Shown here: piece by piece, positions 56,122-64,000 of the stretch
Layout: each line of letters begins with the position of its first letter
Position numbering within the stretch: the first letter of the stretch is position 1
Assembly: GCF_963678635.1 (NCBI RefSeq)
Contig: NC_087069.1
Coordinates: forward strand, 10,995,206 to 11,059,205
DNA: 64,000 nt
Source of the DNA: Symsagittifera roscoffensis
Taxonomy: Eukaryota > Xenacoelomorpha > Acoela > Convolutidae
Reading direction: 5' to 3'
The notes under the pieces: generated by a model
The model's database searches: none
What the model was told of the DNA's origin: nothing
The model's input: the letters and a program-made list of their open reading frames with translations, nothing else
Translations under genes and position numbers: made by a program

Positions 56122-56560
56122 ATGTCGTTCAATAAATCAACTAAATTTCGTTTGATTTTTTACGCTCTTACTCTCGTGTTTCAAATTTACACAATCGGAA
56201 TTCTCTCGGTTTCAATGCATTTGGGCAAATCTTCCTTGTGGCATCTCGACACGACTCGCCTTGACGAGTTCAATTTTGACAAAATAGAAGCTGGTTTTTC
56301 CTCTTTTTGCACCACAAATGGAACTGCAGAGAAAGTCTGCGGAGAAACAGTTCGAAACACATTGTGAGTACTTTTCCATCAAAAACAAAAAAAGCGAAGA
56401 GTTGAAAAAGAATATGAAATCAAATTTTTTCACTTTTTGTTTCAGAAAGGAAAAGGGACAAAATCTTGCTGCATACAGAACTGCAGATAAAATGCTGGTT
56501 GTCGCAATCTCGTGGCTACCATTCTGTTTGTTGCATGATGCAGGCCATGCTATTTTGTAG
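56122..56560 (+). CDS. Small membrane protein, exons 1-2 (paralogue of 21824-22107)
   Basis: ATG at 56122. Exon 1 ends at 56363 before GTGAGT, an 82-base intron ends TTTGTTTCAG at 56445, and exon 2 restores the frame (56446 onward: KEKGQNLAAYRTADKMLVVA). Residues about 10-33 are hydrophobic. The conserved block GILSVSM, SLWHLDTT, LDEFNFDKIEAGF and Cys residues follows, then a second hydrophobic stretch in exon 2 (MLVVAISWLPFCLL). The frame either stops at TAG 56558 or splices at GTAGGT (56557), which would leave a third exon beyond the ORF. Two membrane segments around a conserved loop suggest a surface or junction-type protein; family unknown. The LTR element starts only about 370 bases downstream and may have cut off later exons. 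Confidence 0.7.
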
Positions 56561-57363
56561 GTTTTCTGCGTTTAATGTTTTCGGAAATTTATATCCGTTT
56601 TTATGGCATGTGAAATAGGTTTTTTTCTATGAATCAGTTTTTTTAATGTGTAGGTAGGTGTTGACTCTCAATAGGTTCTAAAATCGATCAGAACAGTGTC
56701 CTCTGATTTTCTAAACTTTTAATTTTTTTGTGTAGTTTTGTAACTTGATTTCATTTCTCTACCAATTTTCCAAACATTCAACGAAAATCTTAGCTGAAGC
56801 TTTTTCTTCTGGTCAATTTCGACTTTTTAAATAACCGATTATGTATGGATTTTGAAAAAATTGGCAATTCAAAACTTGTCAATTTGAATAGGAGTTAATT
56901 TGACGTGCGTGCACAAAACTATTTACCCCACTTGTAGATTATTTTCCGGGGAGTCGTCTCCTCTAAGCAGGTTTTCACTCTACTCAACTGCCGCAGAGTT
57001 TCTCACCTTCATACCGTGTAATAGCGGGGGACACTAAGACATGATATGATCCACAATCCCGAAAGGGTTATCTTGGTGGTCAGACTAAATCGGTCGATCA
57101 AAGGATTACGCAACTTCCCCCTTAATTTAGGCTCTTTTCGGCTCTCCTTTTACGCTTCTAGTTAGTTCAGCAAATCGTGGGCACAATGGGTAAATACTCA
57201 ATCGCAAAGGAAATAAAACAATTTACAGTGCCCTTAATGAGCTAACTACTATTTAGCAACTTCTATATTGAAGCCCGCGTCCCGTTCCCTTCAATCGCTC
57301 GTCAATTTTCGGTTGACTGGATTCAAAACTCGCCTACTCTACCAGAGCAGCGACACAACTAGT

Positions 57364-57454
57364 TCAACCCGGTACTAAACTCGGGTTCCAGCGCAACTTG
57401 CTCGCACAACTGTCTCAACCCGGTACTAAACTCGGGTTCCAGCGCAACTCGCTC
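57364..57454. repeat. Tandem repeat with hairpins, period 51
   Basis: tcaacccggtactaaactcg followed by ggttccagcgcaact occurs at 57364 and 57415. Each copy contains aacccg..cgggtt, so each can fold into a 6-bp stem. Inside the long LTR. Confidence 0.7.
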
Positions 57455-59664
57455 ACTAGCAATAATTGTTCTCTTCTCTGATTGAGAACCAACTACCCTT
57501 AGTAGTAGCTAACACTGTTCTGACTCTTAAAGGCTCTCCGGTACCCTGCTATTCCTTAACTTTCTTTACACTTAGTTTTACTTAAGTCACGCCATTCCCT
57601 ATCAGTCATCCGCCTAAATCACCCGTCTGCACATGTTTTAAGACTATATCCCTCCTCCTGTCAACTCTGCCACGTGCCAACTTCGGTTTCTTTTATCAAT
57701 CTTTTCACACTTATTAGAAACCCAGTATGCGGTAGCTGTCACAATTTGACCAAGCAAACAAATGTCATACGATTCTAATCAACCAATTCCTGAACTCTGT
57801 GAACTTCAGCTCTCGAGTTCAACTAACCTCTAAACCATACTATGTTTACCCAGTGATCCTCCCAAGGTCTTTATTTTAGTTATCGCGTTAACGTTTCGAC
57901 CTCCCAGGGGTAGGGGGAGGCCCTTTTCATGGGTAGCTAAATAATTTCAGGCATCTACATTTTCTATCTGTACTCTATTCCAATCCCGAACCTTCTAGCT
58001 ATCAAGGTAAGGTATTTCGTCTATTAGGTGTCAAATTAAACCAAACTATCAACTCCGTAAATTTCCCGTCCAATCATACCATTTAGGAAACTTAACTCTC
58101 ATACCGAGGTCTCATTACTATCAATTTCTTCTGGGACTACTTTTCTTTTACCCTGATTGATATTCTATTAATAGCGCATTCGCCAAGCTAAATTGAACGC
58201 AATGCTTGCCAAGTTCACTTTAAATTAAATCTTCTACTCCGATGTTGCAAGGTAAAAACTATATCTCTATCAGCTTCTGCTCTAGTTCCCAATATATAAG
58301 TTTTCCTCCCAATTTTTAGCAAGGTGACCCATTCTCATTTCCAGGGGTTGGGCTGGGAAACGCGCCACTTTCCGGTGTTAATATTGGGGCTTTCCATGCA
58401 AGTTTGGGGTCAAAACTCCCAAAGGTCAACTTAAGTTCACCCAGGGGTCAACTGGGGTCAAACTTCAATATTCAGGTTTAAAACCCATAGGGGTCCTACC
58501 TACAAAGTTTCATCCATATCCCGTTAATACTTCCAAAGTTATCCCATTTCTAGGGTCCATTATCATTTTTCCCGGGGAAAGGCTATTAAAACCGGAAGGA
58601 GTCACCGGAGGGGTTTCAATCACAAGGGGTCTTTTTCCGAAGGTGAGTTGTAGTATCTGATGCGACCATAAAATCGATTTGCCCTCGTACATTCTTTTGC
58701 GTAAATTGCCGACTTCCGGTCTAAGGGGTTTTTTTTCCAAGTGCTAGAAGCTTCCGGACCAACCGCTGGAATTGCTTCAAAATATAATACAAGATGTATC
58801 TTGCCACTACCTATCATCCCTCCAAGATTCAGCTCCCTGCGATCATTTGAGGCCGAGAAACGACTTCCGGAATTTAGGGGTGGTTTTGTTTACTTAGGGC
58901 ATAAAACGGAAGTGGGGGTCTGGGGGGTCTGTGTTTCGAAACTTATACTCCCCTTAACTAGGCCTACAACCTACTAAAATTTGAGCCCACTACCGCCGCT
59001 AGTTTCCGAGTTCTGATAGGGCCATTTACACTTCCGGAACTGTTATCAATTGGGGCCGGGAGATCCGAGGGTTATGGATTTTTTCATGTCCGGGTCAAAT
59101 CATCTCTAGTATCCGTCCTATGAGTTTCATAAACCTAGCCACTGTAGTTCCCATTTAGGGGGGGTTGCAGTTTTTACTCCCTCCGCATTTACTGCCATAG
59201 GAGAGACTATATCTTCGAAGATTGAACTAATTTGAACTTTACCCTCTGTTTGCAGTATTGCTTAACTTGATGACGAAGCATTCTTAAGCTCAGGTCACTA
59301 TAGCATGTAATACAATAGAATCACCATTTCTACAGTCTTCCCTTCTAGTCTATTATTCACCCGAATATTGCTAATAACAATGATCAAGTCACCGTTTTTC
59401 TATTAAGACAAATAACCAATCTAACACCTCAACCTCGACTCTTTGTCTCATATCTAATCCCTCTTTTAACGCCATTTTTTTCTTTTTTGCTTAACTAGAC
59501 TTTCGGTTTTTCTGCTATAATATACCGCCTTGCACTACTCTCTGAATATAGCTCCGTATAGACCCGGTACATGCACCATTTAATACGTGTTGCGACGCAG
59601 CGAACCGCAGGCTTCAATTTCCGTAGACTCTTACAAAATCAATTTATCTATGTGAGCACCAAGG

Positions 59665-59687
59665 GTTGCTTCCTTGAAGGAAGCAAC
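59665..59687. repeat. Near-perfect 23-bp palindrome
   Basis: gttgcttccttgaaggaagcaac: 11-bp arms around one base. Lies just outside the last ORF of the array element. Could be a protein-binding site or stem-loop at the RNA 3' end. Confidence 0.6.
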
Positions 59688-59780
59688 TAAGAGTCTAAGA
59701 AAGATTTTAAACGCGTTGTGAAATACCTCCACCATTCTATCGAAACAATAAATTAAACTACCAAAATTTTCATTGAGTTT

Positions 59781-60723
59781 CTATTGTCTTACTGGTGGAG
59801 ATGTTTCTAAAGCACCTATAAAAACCGCAAATGAGATTAGAATGTGAGAGAGGGAGAAAGAGTTTTCAGTTTTACTCACTGAACTGAACTGAACCCGTAC
59901 TAGTTCACCGACCTCTTGTTTCAAGTCTCTTTCATCGCTCCTCCTGTCGTTTCCATATGTAACGAGGTGCCGGTAGTCCTGCTGCGGCACCGTCCAGTCA
60001 CTTCCTCCGTCTTCGTCCGTCACTGGATTGTCGGGTGGTCGCCAGCACTGCTTGGGGACCTCGCATTCAGATTAACCCGGCCCCGGTCAACTTCCGTTTC
60101 CCCGAATGAGTCCACACTTTTCCACCGATCAATTAAGTTATGGAAGTAGGCAGCCTTCTTTTTTTAGGCCCTACTTCCCTTCTGTCGTCAAATCCATCTC
60201 GTTCTTTGTCTGTTCGGCATCGCTTGGAAGCCTTGAGGGAAACTTCTGATCTGCTACTCGCTTGCAGATTTTGACATCCGTCCCATACTTTTGTAGATAG
60301 TCTGTGTTCGCATGTCTTTTCCGTCATCTCTTGGCAGAGTTCAGCCCAAGTAATTTTTATTTCGTCCATGTTAATGTCATCTGTCCTTTGGACGGTTTCA
60401 CTCATCATCTGACCTCCCGCAGAGGCATTGTACCCACTACCCAGAAAAGCAGCTGCCATCTCGTCCTCGTCAAAACTCAACTCATCATCGTCAGATCCGT
60501 CGAAAGATTCTTTCGTGTCGTTCTCATTCCCGCCCGGAGCAGTCGTTACATCTCTTCTCTCCCGTCCAACCATCGTGAATACGCTTTGTGTATCGTATCT
60601 GTGTGACAGCAAGGATGTAATTTGGCGACTCAAAATTTGAAAGAAACGGGGAAATAATCCAATTCGACGCGTTGATTCCCCCACTTCAATCTTTTTTCCA
60701 CTCGTAACATCGCCTATTACCAC
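59781..60723 (-). CDS. Acidic/basic low-complexity ORFs after the retropepsin array
   Basis: ORF 60723-60133 (196 codons) has an acidic middle (DGSDDDELSFDEDEMAAAF), then ITWAELCQEMTEKTCEHRL and a basic end (VGPKKRRLP) that could be a nuclear localisation signal. ORF 60023-59781 (80 codons) follows with a short hydrophobic C-terminal part. No gag, reverse transcriptase or integrase motif. They read in the same direction as the retropepsin array and may be its C-terminal part. Real coding is likely for the first and doubtful for the second. Confidence 0.45.
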
Positions 60724-60765
60724 AGCATTCCCTTCACTATGCTCATCGACCGACTTCTCATTTTG

Positions 60766-61734
60766 TCACATCTCCGTCGGGCAGACGCGTTCCATTGAGT
60801 TGTCGTCGGGTTCGCAATTCTCCAGATCACCTTCTCTCAAAGAGCCATGACTCATTCCCTTACGCTCGTTTTCCTGATCGCTACTTTCGGAAACTTCGAT
60901 TTCGACTCGCTCGCTGACGTTGTCAGCCATCGCCGATTCGCCAATTCTGATCTCAGTCATTTCTGTGCCAGATCCCGCACCCTCGTGATAAACCAGCCCC
61001 GTGTCACAGGAGTCTGTAGTCTCAGCTGCATTGACGCATCTTCTGCCTGAATCCATTCCATTTCGGACCCGAAATCTCGTTCTCCCACGACATCTGAATC
61101 TAACCTGAGTTGGACTACGGCACTTCGTTTCAGTTTTCAGAACTTCGTTCCTCATGTCGAAAACGAAGTCTTCTTTCTGTTCATACCAAACGAGTCCAAG
61201 TGTTAGATCAACATCCAGTCCATCGACCACCAAGACTTCGGTCCTTCTGTTAAACTGTCCCAGCTGCAGCACGATCGACGCTCTGTCAACTACTTCCAAA
61301 CTGACTCCTGTTTTTGTTTCGAGAGTTTCCTCGGCTTGTCTCAGGGGCATCTCTGATCCAATCGACCGGTAGGTTTTGTAGCTTAACAGGGTCCATTCAA
61401 CGTCTGGATCAAGTGCCACTTTAGCAGCCCTGTCGTTGACATAGCCATCCGTGAATGCTCTCATGGGCATCCAAAACATGTCTTCTGTCTCCGCGGGAGT
61501 CGGTTCACTCACTTCCTTCCTCGCATTCTTGGGGGCCACAACCCGTGACTCCTTCACTTGGCGCCACACCATCGGCTTGTCATCTCCAGCTTTCTGATCT
61601 ACTAACTCTGTCTGAGGCTCCTCTGCGAATTCAATTTTCTGTGGCCTTGGGCACGACTCCCATTCGAATGAAACCGCCGAGCTTGGTTCGGAATGTGTGA
61701 AGAATTTCTTTGACTGCTCATCATAGAAATTTCC
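60766..61734 (-). CDS. Retropepsin-like module 5 with charged tail
   Basis: The ATG at 61572 is the first start, but the frame is open from about 61734. Residues 35-140 form a module: MPMRAFTDGYV, ALDPDVEWTLLS where the catalytic Asp-Thr-Gly should be, then SLEVVDRASIVLQLGQF and VLVVDGLDVDLTLGLVWY. The last is a very good match to the end of a retropepsin or Asp-protease fold (VV..LD.DL.LG..W). Residues 145-268 are charged, ending in a Glu/Asp-rich tail. The active-site Asp is present but Thr/Ser-Gly is lost, so a non-catalytic fold is likely. Confidence 0.6.
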   Translation of the reverse strand, partial: GNFYDEQSKKFFTHSEPSSAVSFEWESCPRPQKIEFAEEPQTELVDQKAGDDKPMVWRQVKESRVVAPKNARKEVSEPTPAETEDMFWMPMRAFTDGYVNDRAAKVALDPDVEWTLLSYKTYRSIGSEMPLRQAEETLETKTGVSLEVVDRASIVLQLGQFNRRTEVLVVDGLDVDLTLGLVWYEQKEDFVFDMRNEVLKTETKCRSPTQVRFRCRGRTRFRVRNGMDSGRRCVNAAETTDSCDTGLVYHEGAGSGTEMTEIRIGESAMADNVSERVEIEVSESSDQENERKGMSHGSLREGDLENCEPDDNSMERVCPTEM

Positions 61735-61745
61735 TTAATATTCAT

Positions 61746-62048
61746 TCATCCAACCATGTCCGTGTCCATCTCGTAGTTCTCCAAGAGTACTGCTGGGAAT
61801 GTCCTCTTCAGTCTCCCCAACTTGATTTCCACCGAAATTAATCCCAACACTTCGACATCTCGGACATTTTCGTCACATCTTCCAATCAATCTTCCGTTGA
61901 ACTGCAGTATAGCTGGCTGTGGCTGCAACGTCTGGTAAGCGTCCAGTCGCATCAAATTGCCCGCAATCTTGTCGTCAAGTTCGGTATCCATATACACACC
62001 ATTGGCGAATGCATTCACAAACCTCCTGCTAGTTTCAACTGATCTCAT
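61746..62048 (-). pseudogene. Retropepsin-like module 4
   Basis: Starts SRRFVNAFANGVYMDTELDD, then KIAGNLMRLDAYQTL, AILQFNGRLIGR and GLISVEIKLGRLKRTFPAVL. Same order as modules 3 and 5. The catalytic position reads Asp-Asp-Lys-Ile-Ala-Gly. A stop at 61746 cuts the last strand, with the continuation apparently in another frame. Confidence 0.55.
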
Positions 62049-62226
62049 TCTCCGTCCTGCGTTCGATTCGACTTCAGTTGCGACATCAACGTTATCCTCG
62101 CTAAGTATAGAATCAAAACACTGGGTCCCGGCGCGGGCAGTAAGCTCTGCCTCACCACTACGTGGTTTTGATGTGATGCCCTTTCTGCCAACAGGCTCGG
62201 TCAGTTGCTACTTTGCTCCTTGCTCT

Positions 62227-62819
62227 TCAGACCTCGGGGTTTCTGCCCCCGTCAAGCACAACATCGAAGTGATGTGGAATCATTTTCTCGCAATCTTCCG
62301 TAATCACCTCAAATGTTCCTTCGCTTCCAGTCCGTAACAACCCTCTAGGACGCTCGAGGAGCATCCCGTGTCGTTCTTCCAATTGCTTGAGGCTCAGCAC
62401 CACGTCGACTTCTATCTCAGTAGCCGCCACCACAACGACATCCAGTCGCTCGGTGAATGTCCCAATCTGCACATCCACTTCTGCCTGGCAACAACGTCAC
62501 TAATCTGATCATCCCAGCCTTCGTGAATTTTTCCGTTGAACGCCTGAAGCTGAGAGGAAGATTCTAGAATCATGAAAGCACATACCTTCATCATGTGGAC
62601 TGCAGTAGTCTCTTCCAGCTCCATACGAACTAGAAGGTTGCGAACTAGAAGGTTGTCCACAAACCCATCGATCAAGTGCTGCTTCGCGCTAACCTCGGTG
62701 GGTCCTTCAGCCGCTTCCAGCAGCATTCTACTGCCCAATGAATCATCGTCATCACTTCCTCTTGAACGAGTTAAAGTCGTTAAACCGGCTTCATTCATCG
62801 TGGTTTGTTCGCTAACCAT
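62227..62819 (-). pseudogene. Retropepsin-like module 3, frameshifted
   Basis: ORF 62819-62412 holds the first half: acidic lead-in, then KQHLIDGFVDNLLV with a 5-residue NLLVR duplication, RMELEETTAVHMMKV at the active-site position, SSSQLQAFNGKIHEG. ORF 62478-62227 holds the second half: MDVQIGTFTERLDVVVVAAT and DVVLSLKQLEERHG. One frameshift near 62450 joins them. Catalytic Asp replaced by Glu. Confidence 0.55.
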
Positions 62820-62852
62820 ACTTGTATTCGGCTTCTTCGGTTCTTCCGCAAT

Positions 62853-63776
62853 CTACATCGATACCTTCTTTTTCGTCGCAATCGTTTCTTCGTCCAGCAT
62901 GATCATTGATGTCTTTGGTAGTTTCTCAAAAACTACTGGCATTGGCTCCATTAGATTGCTCTCGTGACACGGCGCTCTTTTTTCATGGCTCACGAATAGT
63001 TTGTGACAGTCCGCAAGTCCCTGAGCACTTTTTTTCTTTTCCATTGACTTTCGTTCTTTTCCATTGAATGTTCCTTTCAACTTTCCATTGAATCTCCGGA
63101 CAGCGTCTTCGCAACCGAGGGGTTCAAGCAAACCTTCGGATATGAAGTTGTAACCTGTCATATTGTCAATCTCAATGTCCATTATTTCATCACACACACT
63201 GCCCCAAAAGAAAATTCGTCCCTTGTTAGCCCATTCCGATCTGGGGGCAAAATCTTCTCCTCCAACTTCTCCTGTCGGCACTCTGGGATAGTCGAAGGGA
63301 GCCATAATCTGCCTCATTCTGCTTTCGTCCAAAGGAGGGCCAATCTCTTCCAGCAATGGCACTGAACGATCGCCTGCATGAATACAGCGCTGTTGATAGT
63401 CCACCCTGATTTCAGATTTTCTTTTCAGAGTGCTGAGACTGATCAACATTGCTCTGAATAAGTTCTTCACAACGATAACTGCTACATTCTCTGTTATTGA
63501 TCCTATCTCCAACTTCATGACCGTCCAGCCACGAATGACAGCACCGTCTTGCCTTGGACCGCAGTAGTTCCTCAGTTCCTTCATAGGATGCATCACTCTA
63601 AAATCGACGTAGTTGATCCAATTCGAATAACCGACGCTTCCTAAAATGGTTCCCAACAGAAACAGATCATCTATTCTCGCTTTGAATAACACTTCGGTTG
63701 CATTTTGATTGTCTCGATCCATTTTCTTCTTCGTTGTTCGGTCTATTAGTCCAACACTCGTTGTTGCCGAATCCAA
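62853..63776 (-). CDS. Retropepsin-like modules 1 and 2
   Basis: A 307-codon ORF starting about 45 bases inside the 5' LTR boundary. Module 1 (residues about 37-128): LLGTILGSVGYSNWINYVDF in place of the active site, then AVIRGWTVMKLEIGSITENV, AVIVVKNLFRAMLISLSTL. Module 2 (about 187-240): GRIFFWGSVCDEIMDIEIDN, MTGYNFISEGLLEPLG and FNGKLKG. This is the closest to a real site, Asp..Thr-Gly..Asn-Phe-Ile-Ser, and lacks the second half. A Lys-rich stretch and Cys/His pairs follow (DCHKLFVSHEKRAPCHES). The ORF start is an alternative codon in the open frame, so the true start is uncertain. In a normal element gag would be here; no capsid or zinc knuckle is seen. Confidence 0.6.
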   Translation of the reverse strand: MDSATTSVGLIDRTTKKKMDRDNQNATEVLFKARIDDLFLLGTILGSVGYSNWINYVDFRVMHPMKELRNYCGPRQDGAVIRGWTVMKLEIGSITENVAVIVVKNLFRAMLISLSTLKRKSEIRVDYQQRCIHAGDRSVPLLEEIGPPLDESRMRQIMAPFDYPRVPTGEVGGEDFAPRSEWANKGRIFFWGSVCDEIMDIEIDNMTGYNFISEGLLEPLGCEDAVRRFNGKLKGTFNGKERKSMEKKKSAQGLADCHKLFVSHEKRAPCHESNLMEPMPVVFEKLPKTSMIMLDEETIATKKKVSM

Positions 63777-63802
63777 AGATTGTTATTCGCTCGATAAAGA
63801 AA

Positions 63803-63820
63803 GCCCACCCAGGAGCGCCA
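63803..63820 (-). promoter_or_regulatory. Primer-binding site
   Basis: Read on the minus strand, TGGCGCTCCTGGGTGGGC follows the LTR end (CTACA) by one base. It begins with TGG, the complement of a tRNA CCA end, and has the usual 18-base length. It sets the element's direction as minus. Confidence 0.7.
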
Positions 63821-63821
63821 A

Positions 63822-64000
63822 TGTAGATTTTTTTCCGGGAAACGTCTCCTCTAAGCAGGTTTTCACTCTACTCAACTGCCGCAGAGTTTCTCCCCTTTAT
63901 ACCGTATAATAGCGGGGGAGACTAGGACACGATATGATCCACAATCCCGAATCTCTAAACCATGCTATGTTTACCCAGTGATCCTCCCAAGGTTTTCATT
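63822..64000 (-). repeat. 5' LTR of the retropepsin-array element, partial
   Basis: Matches 56933-57065 and then, from about 63951, the sequence starting at 57834, so about 770 bases present in the other copy are missing here or were inserted there. It runs off the window. Confidence 0.75.

Larger units (their letters stand above)
56933..59780 (-). repeat. 3' LTR and adjacent noncoding end of the retropepsin-array element
   Basis: From 56933 (TGTAGATT) it matches 63822-63950 (tccgg.ga.acgtctcctcta, cagagtttctc, aatagcgggggagactagg-like). The right copy then jumps to the sequence at 57836 (tctaaaccat.ctatgttta). So the LTR is long, at least 950 bases in this copy, and its inner end is not defined; up to 59780 there is no coding frame I trust. 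On the minus strand the LTR ends ..CTACA. GC content is visibly higher than in the rest of the window. Confidence 0.55.

Noticed and set aside
60304-62967. Plus-strand Ser/Thr-rich ORFs across the 60-63 kb block
   Set aside because: Antisense to the retropepsin modules; Ser-rich translation arises from the complementary Glu/Asp/Arg codons.

Overview
The window reads as AT-rich metazoan nuclear DNA: sparse host coding, introns under 100 bp with TTTTTCAG/TTTCAG acceptors, and many layers of decayed mobile elements. Short introns with that acceptor style fit a nematode or another small-intron invertebrate, but nothing here fixes the species. I see no bacterial operons, rRNA or CRISPR.

Layout. 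1-1.8 kb: broken BEL/Pao pol end with an LTR-like tail (+). 2.5-3.3 kb: last coding exon of a membrane RING-finger gene (-). 4.4-19.6 kb: large Ty3/gypsy-type provirus on the minus strand with tandemly doubled 5' LTRs, a long gag with stops, a deletion joining the gag zinc knuckle to the integrase C-terminus, and a duplicated Env-like region. 21.8-22.1 kb: first exon of a small membrane-protein gene (-), whose paralogue lies at 56.1-56.6 kb (+). 22.7-30.0 kb: an AT-palindrome repeat element with CGCACCGAGCGC ends, containing a nested Ty3/gypsy copy (23.1-29.7 kb, +). 30-34 kb: more palindrome blocks and dispersed repeats. 34.03-49.93 kb: Polinton/Maverick element with terminal inverted repeats. 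Its left arm (-) holds a DNA polymerase B C-terminus and two C2H2 zinc-finger cassettes. Its right arm (+) holds nuclease-like sequence, packaging ATPase, integrase, penton, core protein, major capsid and an intact adenain-like protease. 51-52.6 kb: MITE-like repeat beside a LINE reverse transcriptase fragment. 56.9-64 kb: GC-richer LTR element on the minus strand, open at the window edge.

The most unusual structure is this last element. Behind a recognisable tRNA primer-binding site it has no visible gag, reverse transcriptase or integrase. Instead it carries five successive, divergent retropepsin-like modules whose active sites have mostly lost the Asp-Thr/Ser-Gly signature, followed by acidic and basic low-complexity ORFs. 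The second feature worth following is the Polinton, whose morphogenesis genes are all recognisable and in order although most carry frameshifts or lost catalytic residues, and whose left arm carries zinc-finger cargo. The third is the AT-palindrome family, whose unit contains TAATCGATTA.

Almost every mobile ORF is broken. The best open frames are the RING exon, the Polinton protease, the two membrane-protein genes and the retropepsin-array ORFs. Family calls come from reading motifs by eye; no search was run.
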